Of a DNA stretch of 64,000 nt, positions 50,736-58,318 are shown piece after piece. A model generated the notes under the pieces. That model worked only from the letters and a program-made list of their open reading frames with translations. It had not been told where the DNA came from and ran no database searches. The DNA is from Streptomyces mobaraensis (lineage in GTDB: Bacteria; Actinomycetota; Actinomycetes; Streptomycetales; Streptomycetaceae). The position numbers and the translations under genes are program-made. The DNA lies in contig NZ_CP083590.1 of NCBI RefSeq assembly GCF_020099395.1, forward strand, positions 6,324,001-6,388,000. Reading direction: 5' to 3'. The number at the start of each line of letters is the position of its first letter. Position 1 is the stretch's first letter.

Positions 50736-51972
50736 CCGCCCCGCCGCGCAGCAGCAGGTGGAGGACTCCGATCAGCAGTGCCGTGGCGAGCGCACTGTGC
50801 CACAGCAGGGCGTCCAGGCGCCCGGCGGCGAGATAGGCGCCCACGGCGATCGCGGCCAGGGCGCACACCGCGCGGTCCACGATGCTCTCGACCGAGAGCA
50901 GCGTGGCGCGCGGGGCGTCCGCGGGCACCGCGTCGTTCACCAGCTTGCGCTGGACGGGGTACGCGAAGCCGGTCGCGGCGGCGAACAGGCAGAGCAGCGC
51001 GACGACGGCCCACGGCCCGCCGAACGTCATGGCCGCCAGGGCGACCGCCAGCGCGAGGCTGAGGACCGAGACCCAGGCGACCGGTGACAGACGGCGGCTC
51101 AGCCACTGCGGACGGGCCGACGCCACCGCCTCCGCCACCGTCATCGCCGCCATCACACTGCCGTGCGAGGCTTCCCCGATGCCGTGGTCCAGCAGGATCG
51201 GCTGGAAGAGGTTGACCTGGCAGATCCGCGAGAGCGTGAAGACCGCGACGCCCTGCACCATCAGCAGGGCCAGCCACCGCGAGGAGGCGACACAGCGCAG
51301 CGCGGCCCCCGCGTCCCGCAGGAACGCCCCGCCCCCGCGTCCTCCGCCCGCCCTCTCCGTGCCGCCGCCCGTGCCCGCGAGGCGGGGCAGGGCGACGGCG
51401 CAGGCGAGGGAGCCCGCCGCGCTGGCGGCGCTGAGCACGTACGGGGCCGGGTGCGCCACGGCCATCAGGGGCCCGACCAGCGGCCAGCACACGACCTTCG
51501 CCACCAGCCCCAGCGCCCGGGCGGTGCCCTCCGCCCTCATGTAGTGCTCGTCGCACTTCTCGGCACGCAGGCCGTCGTACAGGTAGGCGCTGGCCGCCCC
51601 CGAGGTGAGCGAACGGCCCGCGGCGATGGCCAGGAAGTGGACGAGGAAGCCGGTGTAGGAGGCGCTGAGCACCGGGGCCAGGTTCGCCGCGGTCATGACC
51701 ACCGCGCCGGCCCGCAGGCAGTTGCGGGTGCCGATCCGGTCGGCGATCAGGCCCGTCGGGATCTCGAACAGGCAGAAGGCCACGTAGTAGATGCTCTGGA
51801 TGCCGAAGATCTGCCCGTCCGAGAGCCCGGCCTCCTTCTGGTAGGCGTAGAACACCGGCATCCACCACAGCAGGTTGAACAGCAGCTGGAAGCCGTAGTT
51901 GAGCCGGATGACCCGGCGGGCGGTGGCGGTGAGGCCGGTGCCCGCCGCCCGTCGGCCGGTGTCCGCCCTCAC
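50623..51972 (-). CDS. MFS transporter of the ATP-grasp operon
   Basis: 449 residues from GTG 51972. About 11-12 hydrophobic helices are seen, with the MFS loop IPTGLIADRIGTRNCLRAGAVV near residue 75. LLWWMPVFYAYQKEAGLSDGQIFGIQSIYYVAFCLFEIP is typical of MFS efflux pumps of actinobacteria. The start overlaps the stop of the phosphotransfer-enzyme gene by GTGA. As last gene of a three-gene operon it probably exports the product of the two upstream enzymes. The C-terminal Arg/Gly-rich tail overlaps the secreted HAD gene on the other strand. Confidence 0.83.
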   Translation of the reverse strand: MRADTGRRAAGTGLTATARRVIRLNYGFQLLFNLLWWMPVFYAYQKEAGLSDGQIFGIQSIYYVAFCLFEIPTGLIADRIGTRNCLRAGAVVMTAANLAPVLSASYTGFLVHFLAIAAGRSLTSGAASAYLYDGLRAEKCDEHYMRAEGTARALGLVAKVVCWPLVGPLMAVAHPAPYVLSAASAAGSLACAVALPRLAGTGGGTERAGGGRGGGAFLRDAGAALRCVASSRWLALLMVQGVAVFTLSRICQVNLFQPILLDHGIGEASHGSVMAAMTVAEAVASARPQWLSRRLSPVAWVSVLSLALAVALAAMTFGGPWAVVALLCLFAAATGFAYPVQRKLVNDAVPADAPRATLLSVESIVDRAVCALAAIAVGAYLAAGRLDALLWHSALATALLIGVLHLLLRGGAVRRGSAGRGVRPAGPGGTPAGAAGRPDTTRTRARKPL

Positions 51973-54023
51973 AGCGCGTACGGGCGGATCTGGACCAGCC
52001 GGAAGTCGCCCCGGTCGGTCATCAGCCACTCGATATCCAGCGGCCGGTCCACGTCGGACGCGCTGAAGTGGGACTGCAGGAGCCGCCCGGTCAGGCACAG
52101 GTCGGCGAGCCGGGCCCGGGTGGCGGCGGAGAGCTCGCGGCCCCGGGAGCCCAGGGAGACGGTACGGCCGCCGCCCTCCACGGTGTTGTACAGGTACTGC
52201 TGCGGCAGGACCGAGCCCTCGACCACCTGCTCCGGGGAGCCGGGGAAGCAGTTGAGGTAGACGTTGCGGAAGTCCTGGCGGCGGGTCGGATCGCAGGTCA
52301 CCAGGACGCCGCCGAGCGAGGCGGGCACGTACTCCTGCACGATGACGCCCATGTAGGTGTCGTCCAGGGAGATGCCGACCTGGTGGCGGAGGCGCACACT
52401 GCGCGGCGAGAGCAGCGAGGCCCACACCTGGCGTACGGCGTCCAGGAGTTCGCCGGCGCCGCGGGCGGTGATGACGGAGTCGTAGACGCCCGCCGCGGAG
52501 AACCCCGGCAGGTCCTCGGCGTTGGACGAGGAGCGCACCACCAGGCGCCCGTCCGGGCCGGCGGGAGCGGGCAGGGCGTGGCCGATCTGCCGGGCGACCG
52601 GTTCGGGGACGGGGGTGTGCCGGATCAGGTGCTGGAGCTGGAGGCAGAGCGAGTCCAGGACGTCGCCGGCGTCGAGTTCGAGGGCCATCTTGAGCTTGCC
52701 GATGCCCTGCTGGATGGCGGGGGAGGAGGCCAGGAAGTGCTGCTGGAGCGCGAACGGCAGCGCCACGCCTTCGGGGGCGCCGACCGTCGCGGCCACGAAG
52801 TCGGCCGCCGCGGCGCGCAGTTCGGCGGAGGAGGGGGCGTCCAGGCCGAGGCGGGCCGCGAGGTGCCCGTAGAGGTCCTCGCGCGGCGGGCGGGGCCGCC
52901 CGTAGAAGGCGGTCAGGTCGGCCGTACGGCTGTCGAGCACGTGGTGCAGCTCGCCGAGGTGGGCCGCCTTGGTGCCGTAGCGGTCGCGGTCGGCGGCGCG
53001 CAGCCGGTGCAGGGCCAGCACGGGGACGTCCTCGAGCAGCGGCGGGTCGAGGCGGATGCGCTGCTGGTGCCAGGCCGGGGCCCGCAGGTCGGGTTCGTGG
53101 TCGAGCCGTTCGAGGGATATCCCGTCCTCGCGGACCCGGTAGCGGACCCACGCGCCGTCCAGGCCGTCCTTCTCGACGAGCTCGTCCAGGTCGCGCACGA
53201 TCGCGTTGGGTATGCCCCAGCCGGAGGCGAGGACGTTGGTGTGCGAGAGCGGGGTGATCGGCGCGGTGTTGAGGAACCCGGCGACCCGGGGGACGTCGTC
53301 CGGCAGACAGGGCATGGCCACGATGTCCGCCCAGCCGAGCCCGGCCCCCGCCGCCGCGTACGCCGCGTACTCGTCGTGGGTACGGAAGTACCGCAGCCGC
53401 CCGACGGCCTCGCCGGGGTTGAGCGGCGTACGGGTCCGGGAGCCGAAGAGCTCGTGGCTGAGGATGCGCGGCACCCGCTGTTCGCTGATCGCCGCCAGCT
53501 CCTCCTCCTGCCCGTGGTTGGCGGGCTTGAGGAGCAGCGGTAGCCTGCCGTCGACCCGTGCGCGCACGAACTCGTAGAAGAACGCGAGGAGTTCACCGTG
53601 CATGGTGTCGGCCTCGGTCGTCTCCAGGACGAGGAACGTGCGTTCGCGGCCGTCCGTGTCCTCGTCGGTGTGCAGCGACAGCACGCCGAGCAGAAAGCGG
53701 CGCCCGGGGTCCGTGTAGACGGACGCGTTGAAGGCGTCGAGGTCCGCGTCGAGCGCGGCCAGGTCCATGCCCAGGACGCGGGTGGCGATGTAGTTGACGT
53801 GGAAGGGGTGCGCGGCGGTGTCGAGCAGGTGCCAGGTGTTCTCGGCACGGTCGACGACGACCTTGAGGTACGGGTGTCCCGCCAGGACGCCGGAGAGCGT
53901 ACGGAAGAGCGGCAGGGACAGGTTCTCGCCGACGACCGTGCGGTCCGCGGCCGGTTCGGCGGCGCCGGTGAGCGGTTGGGCGGTCATGCGGGCGGTCGTG
54001 CGGGCGGTCGTGTGGGCGGTCAT
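51969..54023 (-). CDS. permuted PEP-synthase/GWD-like phosphotransfer enzyme
   Basis: 684 residues. The domain order is inverted relative to Rph and PEP synthase. A swivelling phosphohistidine domain comes first (VAMPCLPDDVPRVAGFLNTAPITPLSHTNVLASGWGIPNAIV, active His in LSHTNVLA near residue 260). The ATP-binding PPDK-like domain comes last (VVRSSSNAEDLPGFSAAGVYDSVI near 510; YMGVIVQEYVPASLGGVLVTCDP; PLDIEWLMTDRGDFRLVQIRPYAL at the end). This order is that of glucan water dikinases. The N-terminal 170 residues are unassigned. AGGAGGTG precedes ATG 54023. The first codons come from a 12-bp repeat (MTAHTTARTTARMTAQ), so ATG 53987 is also possible. It is coupled by ATGA to the upstream ATP-grasp gene. 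Confidence 0.83.
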   Translation of the reverse strand: MTAHTTARTTARMTAQPLTGAAEPAADRTVVGENLSLPLFRTLSGVLAGHPYLKVVVDRAENTWHLLDTAAHPFHVNYIATRVLGMDLAALDADLDAFNASVYTDPGRRFLLGVLSLHTDEDTDGRERTFLVLETTEADTMHGELLAFFYEFVRARVDGRLPLLLKPANHGQEEELAAISEQRVPRILSHELFGSRTRTPLNPGEAVGRLRYFRTHDEYAAYAAAGAGLGWADIVAMPCLPDDVPRVAGFLNTAPITPLSHTNVLASGWGIPNAIVRDLDELVEKDGLDGAWVRYRVREDGISLERLDHEPDLRAPAWHQQRIRLDPPLLEDVPVLALHRLRAADRDRYGTKAAHLGELHHVLDSRTADLTAFYGRPRPPREDLYGHLAARLGLDAPSSAELRAAAADFVAATVGAPEGVALPFALQQHFLASSPAIQQGIGKLKMALELDAGDVLDSLCLQLQHLIRHTPVPEPVARQIGHALPAPAGPDGRLVVRSSSNAEDLPGFSAAGVYDSVITARGAGELLDAVRQVWASLLSPRSVRLRHQVGISLDDTYMGVIVQEYVPASLGGVLVTCDPTRRQDFRNVYLNCFPGSPEQVVEGSVLPQQYLYNTVEGGGRTVSLGSRGRELSAATRARLADLCLTGRLLQSHFSASDVDRPLDIEWLMTDRGDFRLVQIRPYAL

Positions 54024-55393
54024 ACCGACACCTCCTGCGGCCGGGCGGCGGGCAGCACCCGGGGCAGGGCGTCCACCAGGGTCTCGAAGTCGCGGAGCAC
54101 GGTCCGCGCGTCGGCGGCGGAGAGCAGGCACAGGGCCGCCATGGTGTTGGCGCCGGCGGCCGGGTCGTACACCGGCACGGCACTGCCGTCGGGGAGCGAA
54201 CTCTCCGGGACCACCGACAGGCGGCTGCCCCGGCTGAGGGCGACGTCCGCCGAGACGGCGCCGAAGTCCCAGACCCTGCGGTCCGGCCAGGCCCGGCCGC
54301 GGCCGTCGACCGCGAGGACGACGAGGGAGCCCGCCGCGCCGCGCGCCTGCGCCGGGCCGAGGGCCCGCTCGGGCCACGCGACCGGGCGTCCGAGGAGGTG
54401 GTCGACGAGCATGCCGACGAGGTCGAGCCCGAAGACCTCCTCGATCTGCGGCACGGTCATCGCGCCCCCGAACCGGGCGGCCGTCTCGATCAGCCACATC
54501 TCGCCGTCGGCGCCCAGCTTGATCTCGGTGTGGGTCCCGCAGTCGCGCAGGCCGAGCGCGTCGACCGCGCGGCGGGCCAGGTCCACGATCCGGTCCTGGG
54601 CGTCCTGGGCGAGCAGGGCGGGGGTGATGCTCGCGCGCTCGGTGAACGGCTCGACCGTGGGCATCCGCCCGCTGAGGCACACCGGGCGGAAGACGCCGTC
54701 CGTCACGACGCCCTCGACGCTCACGTAGTCGCCCCAGCCGGGCTCGTCGAACCAGTCCGACGCGGTGCCGGTGACGATCCGCTCGACCACGTAGTGCGCG
54801 TCGGCCTCGGCCACATGCAGCTCGGCGAAGCCCAGTTGGGCCGATTCGGCCATCACGGCACGGGAGCGGGCCCAGGCGGCCGGCACCTCGTGCGGGGAAC
54901 GGATGATCTGGTGCGCGGTGGACCCGGCGCTCCAGGCCGCCTTGAGCAGCAGCGGTCCCGGCAAGGCGCGCGCCGCCGCGAGCAGGTCGGCCTCGGTGTC
55001 CACGGGACGGAACTCCGGCTGCGGCAAACCGTGTTGCCGCCAGGTGCGGCGCATCAGCCGCTTGTCGCGGGCGAGCGCGGAGGCGCCGCCCGCCCCCGCG
55101 AGCCCGAGCGCCTCGCACGCCTCGGCGACGGCCACGACCGCGTACTCGGAGAAGGTGAGCACCGCGTCCGCGCCCACGGCCTCGGCCCGCGCGACGATCA
55201 GGGACACCAGGTCGGCGCGGTGCGCGTCGGCCGGCGTCACGACCGAGGCGCACAGTCTGCGGGCGGAACCTGCCACGGCGGGAGGAAGAGCGCTGAGCGC
55301 CAGCAGGTGCACCTCCGCCTTCGCGGCCGTCCGGGACAGGACGTGACCGAGCGGCGGACCACCCTTGGCATGCACTAACAGCACCTTGCTCAC
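54020..55393 (-). CDS. ATP-grasp domain ligase
   Basis: 457 residues from GTG 55393, with GGAG ten bases upstream. Layout: pre-ATP-grasp Rossmann-like domain (about 1-100, KVLLVHAKGGPPLGHVL), ATP-grasp central domain (LLLKAAWSAGSTAHQIIRS; YVVERIVTGTASDWF) and metal-binding core GTHTEIKLGADGEMWLIETAARFGGAM near 275-300. A C-terminal extension follows (about 330-457). This family makes peptide or amide bonds between carboxylates and amines in natural-product pathways. It is the first gene of a three-gene operon with a phosphotransfer enzyme and an exporter, and it diverges from a PAS-LuxR regulator. Confidence 0.88.
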   Translation of the reverse strand: MSKVLLVHAKGGPPLGHVLSRTAAKAEVHLLALSALPPAVAGSARRLCASVVTPADAHRADLVSLIVARAEAVGADAVLTFSEYAVVAVAEACEALGLAGAGGASALARDKRLMRRTWRQHGLPQPEFRPVDTEADLLAAARALPGPLLLKAAWSAGSTAHQIIRSPHEVPAAWARSRAVMAESAQLGFAELHVAEADAHYVVERIVTGTASDWFDEPGWGDYVSVEGVVTDGVFRPVCLSGRMPTVEPFTERASITPALLAQDAQDRIVDLARRAVDALGLRDCGTHTEIKLGADGEMWLIETAARFGGAMTVPQIEEVFGLDLVGMLVDHLLGRPVAWPERALGPAQARGAAGSLVVLAVDGRGRAWPDRRVWDFGAVSADVALSRGSRLSVVPESSLPDGSAVPVYDPAAGANTMAALCLLSAADARTVLRDFETLVDALPRVLPAARPQEVSV

Positions 55394-55549
55394 TGAAGTT
55401 CGTCTCCAATCGTCCGGTGTCAACGGATCGCCGTATGCCGGGGGAACGTGTGGTGGTACGGGGGGCGCCGCGGCCCCCGTGGCGGGGCGTGTTCACCCGC
55501 TCACTCAAGGGGACCAGGCCACGGACGCCCCCAACGCCTCTGGGGAAGC

Positions 55550-55579
55550 CCGGGACTCAGGCATTTGCCTGAGTCCCGG
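55550..55579. promoter_or_regulatory. perfect 30-bp palindrome between divergent operon and regulator
   Basis: CCGGGACTCAGGCA (55550-55563), TT, then TGCCTGAGTCCCGG (55566-55579): 14-bp arms with no mismatch. It lies 157 bp upstream of the ATP-grasp gene and 132 bp upstream of the PAS-LuxR gene. It is probably an operator; as RNA it could also form a terminator. PAS-LuxR regulators such as PimM are known to bind CT...GGGAxxTCCC...AG dyads of similar form but shorter. Confidence 0.65.
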
Positions 55580-55711
55580 AACGCCTCCGCCCCTGCCGCC
55601 GCTCCCGTCACAGCGGCATCCGGCCGAGAACCGGGCGTGTGCGGAGCGCGGCCGGGACATCCGGCGTTGTGTGACTGAGCGTCAGCCAGTCATACACGGA
55701 CGGAGACCGCA

Positions 55712-57097
55712 GTGGACGATTCCAGGCTCACAGCGCTGCTCGAGCACCTTCCCGCGTTCTGGTGGGAAGCCGACGAGACGGGGCAGGTGCTGGAACGGGG
55801 AGGCGGCGCCTTCACCGACAGGGACACGGAACGACGCTTCCTGGACCGGCTGCGCGGGGAACTCCCCGACCTGGGCCACTCGCAGGGGGAGGGGCGCCAC
55901 CGAATACGGTTCGACGGCCGCACCTTTGAGGTCAGCCGCACGTTTGAGGCCGGCCGCACTTTCGAGGTCGGCCATGCCTCGGGCGTCGGTCACACTTCGG
56001 ACGTCGGCCACACCTCGGACGTCGGCCGGCTCCCGGGCGAGAGCCGGCCCCGCGGGCGTACGCACGGCCTCGCGATGGAGGTCGGCACCCGCACCGAACC
56101 CCCGCGCGGCCACGCGGCCTTCGCCGACCTGGTGGACCTCGCCCCGGCCGCCGCCTTCATACGGGACGGCGACGGACGCTACCTGTGGGCCAACCACGCC
56201 TACGGGCACCTCTACGGCACGGTCCCGGACGAGGTCGTCGGCAAGTACATAGAGGACCTCGACGAGCCCGCCGAGGCCGACCGGTTCCGCACCCTCGACC
56301 AGGAGATCCTCAGCCGGGGCACGCCGGTGCGCCACACCGTCGGCTACCGGCGCCCGGACGGCAGCGCGGGCCGGGCGGTGGGCCACCGCTTCCCCGTCCG
56401 GGAGAACGCGCAGACCTGCGTCGCCGGGATCTACGTGGACGTCACGGACCACCTGCGCGCCACGGTCCGGTGGCAGGAGGCCGAGGAGAACCTGCAGGCC
56501 CTGCGCGACCACAGCGGCCTGCCCTGCGCGCTGCTCTCGGCGAACGGGCGCGTGGTCGAGGCGAGCGCGGCGGCGGCCGAACTGCTCCGGCTCAGCCCGC
56601 ACGACCTGGTCGGCCGCCGCGCGCACACCCTGCTCGCCCCGGAACCCGACCCCGACCGGCTGCTCCGGCGCTGGAACGGCCTGATAGCGCGCCGCACCAG
56701 GCGGGTGGAGACCTCCGTGACGCTCGTGGACGCCCAGGGGCTCCGGCGCCGCGCACGGCTCCACCTGACGACGACCGGCCACTCCACCACCCGGGCCCGG
56801 CACGTCTGGGCGGTTGTCACCCACCTGAGCCTCGCCCACGAGGCACACGCGCCGCTCACCGCCGCACAGGTCCGCATCCTCTCCCTGCTGGCGGAGGGCA
56901 GCAGCAACGGCGACATCGCCACGTCGCTGCAACTGTCCCGGCAGACGGTCGACTACCACCTCGGCCGCCTGCGCCGACTCCTGGGCGCGGCGACCCGCCC
57001 GGCCCTCGTCGCCCGCGCCTACGTCCTCGGCATCCTGACCCCGTGCGCCTGGCCGCCGCGCTCCGCCACGGCGGCCCATCCACTCAGCGTGGTCTGA
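55712..57097 (+). CDS. PAS-domain LuxR-family transcriptional regulator
   Basis: 461 residues from GTG 55712 (GGAG upstream). It contains one clear PAS domain (about 135-245, FADLVDLAPAAAFIRDGDGRYLWANHAYGHLYG), a second PAS-like region (about 255-365) and a C-terminal LuxR helix-turn-helix (about 390-445, LTAAQVRILSLLAEGSSNGDIATSLQLSRQTVDYHLGRLRRLLG). There is no receiver or ATPase domain. An Arg/His-rich hexapeptide repeat links residues 70-105. It is transcribed away from the ATP-grasp/GWD-like/MFS operon across a perfect palindrome, so it probably controls that operon in response to a ligand or redox signal sensed by PAS. Confidence 0.9.
   Translation: MDDSRLTALLEHLPAFWWEADETGQVLERGGGAFTDRDTERRFLDRLRGELPDLGHSQGEGRHRIRFDGRTFEVSRTFEAGRTFEVGHASGVGHTSDVGHTSDVGRLPGESRPRGRTHGLAMEVGTRTEPPRGHAAFADLVDLAPAAAFIRDGDGRYLWANHAYGHLYGTVPDEVVGKYIEDLDEPAEADRFRTLDQEILSRGTPVRHTVGYRRPDGSAGRAVGHRFPVRENAQTCVAGIYVDVTDHLRATVRWQEAEENLQALRDHSGLPCALLSANGRVVEASAAAAELLRLSPHDLVGRRAHTLLAPEPDPDRLLRRWNGLIARRTRRVETSVTLVDAQGLRRRARLHLTTTGHSTTRARHVWAVVTHLSLAHEAHAPLTAAQVRILSLLAEGSSNGDIATSLQLSRQTVDYHLGRLRRLLGAATRPALVARAYVLGILTPCAWPPRSATAAHPLSVV
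55919..56026 (+). repeat. six copies of an 18-bp repeat inside the PAS-LuxR gene
   Basis: In-frame units encode RTFEVS, RTFEAG, RTFEVG, HASGVG, HTSDVG, HTSDVG. The last two and the first three are nearly identical at DNA level, so copy number could vary between strains. Confidence 0.85.
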
Positions 57098-57407
57098 GGG
57101 AAGGGGCGGCGGCGGGCCTTCCGGGGTGGGCTTTCCGGGGCGCGAGGCCGCGCTGCGCCGAACGCTCCCGTCCGGCCCTGCGAAGGCAGGAGGGATGCGG
57201 CTGGAGCCGTACGCAGGCCGTGCTCGGCGGATCGGCCGCCCGGCGGATCCGCCGCCGCGTAGGCCGTCCCGTCCTGCCCACGGCCACCGCGCCGGCGCCC
57301 GCGCACGCCGGCCGCCTCGGCCGGATGCCCGGCGTGTTCCTGATCCGGACGGAGTGCGCCCAAGGCCAGGAGGCGGCTGCGGGCCCGCCGCGCGGTAGGC
57401 ATTCCGC
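57098..57407. other. intergenic region, nothing recognised
   Basis: 310 bp with no coding bias in any frame and no obvious promoter or hairpin beyond general GC-rich pairing. Confidence 0.3.
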
Positions 57408-57878
57408 GTGCAGACCTTCCTCCCGTACTCCGGCTTCACCCGCTCGGCCGAGGTCCTGGACCCGCCCCGCCTGGGCAAGCAGCGCGTCGAGGCGCTGCAG
57501 GTGCTGCGCGGCCTGACCGTGCCCGGCTACGGATGGCGGCACCACCCCGCGGTGCGCATGTGGACCGGCTACGAGGAGGCCCTGGTCCGCTACGGCCTCG
57601 ACGTGTGCGCGGTATGGGTGGCGAAGGGACACGCCGACACCTGCGCCACCACCCTGGCCACCGACTTCTCCCGGCACCGCCCCGGCGCCCCCGTACGCGC
57701 CCAGGACGAACTCGCCGACGACGACGAGCTGCCGCCCTGGCTGGGAGACCCGGCCTTCCACCGCAGCCACCAGTCGGCACTGGTCCGCAAGGCGCCGGAG
57801 ATCTACTCCCCCCTCTTCCCGGGCGTCCCCGACAACCTGCCCTACGTCTGGCCGACCTCCGACCGCGCCCCGGCCTGA
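57408..57878 (+). CDS. pyrimidine dimer DNA glycosylase-like protein (MSMEG_6728 family)
   Basis: 156 residues. It begins MQTFLPYSGFTRSAEVLDPPRLGKQRVEALQVLRGL and contains WRHHPAVRMWTGYEEALVRYG, features of the Pyr_excise/MSMEG_6728 family related to T4 endonuclease V. The family start has Thr/Gln early and an Arg-Arg pocket for the flipped base; here RLGKQRVEA is present. The C-terminus has HQSALVRKAPEIYSPLFP. It may repair UV dimers, but actinobacterial members have not been well studied. GTG start; monocistronic. Confidence 0.8.
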   Translation: MQTFLPYSGFTRSAEVLDPPRLGKQRVEALQVLRGLTVPGYGWRHHPAVRMWTGYEEALVRYGLDVCAVWVAKGHADTCATTLATDFSRHRPGAPVRAQDELADDDELPPWLGDPAFHRSHQSALVRKAPEIYSPLFPGVPDNLPYVWPTSDRAPA

Positions 57879-58318
57879 CCCCTGGGCACGGGACCGGAGC
57901 TCGCGCGGCACGGCCGCGCAGCGGGCGAGCCCGCCCTCGGCGGCACCCCTGCGGAAGCGGGCGCCGATGCGAATCCGGCGTGATGCCCGCCACCCGCCCC
58001 TCGGCACATTCGGCCCCGAGGGCCCCGCACCGGGGCATCCGCAACACCGCCGAAGTGCTGGGCACTGACATGGGAGGTCCGTTCGGCGTTGACCTCCAGG
58101 CCGTTGGCGCGGAGCGCCTGCCGATGGGTCGCGGCCACGGAAGTGAGCACCCAGGCCGGTTCCGTTCTCAGCGCCGTGGGAGGCCCGGTCGACGCGCCCC
58201 GTGCTAACCTCATCCGTTTGCATCGTCGCCGTGTCGGTGCTCCCTGCGGTGTCCCACGCTGGTGGCCGCGACCCGGCCGCGCCTTCCTCGGTACGGTCTC
58301 CTCGAAGGAAGGCTTTCT
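57879..58318. other. long 5' region of the DEAD-box helicase gene
   Basis: 440 bp without a credible gene. Just before the helicase a TAACCT (about 58205) could be a -10. A long leader would fit the structured 5' regions of cold-responsive DEAD-box genes, but I see no conserved motif. Confidence 0.3.

Noticed and set aside
53151..55508. Very long minus-strand frame joining the ATP-grasp and phosphotransferase genes
   Set aside because: The upstream half is an out-of-frame reading of the ATP-grasp gene; the real start is ATG 54023 with AGGAGGTG.
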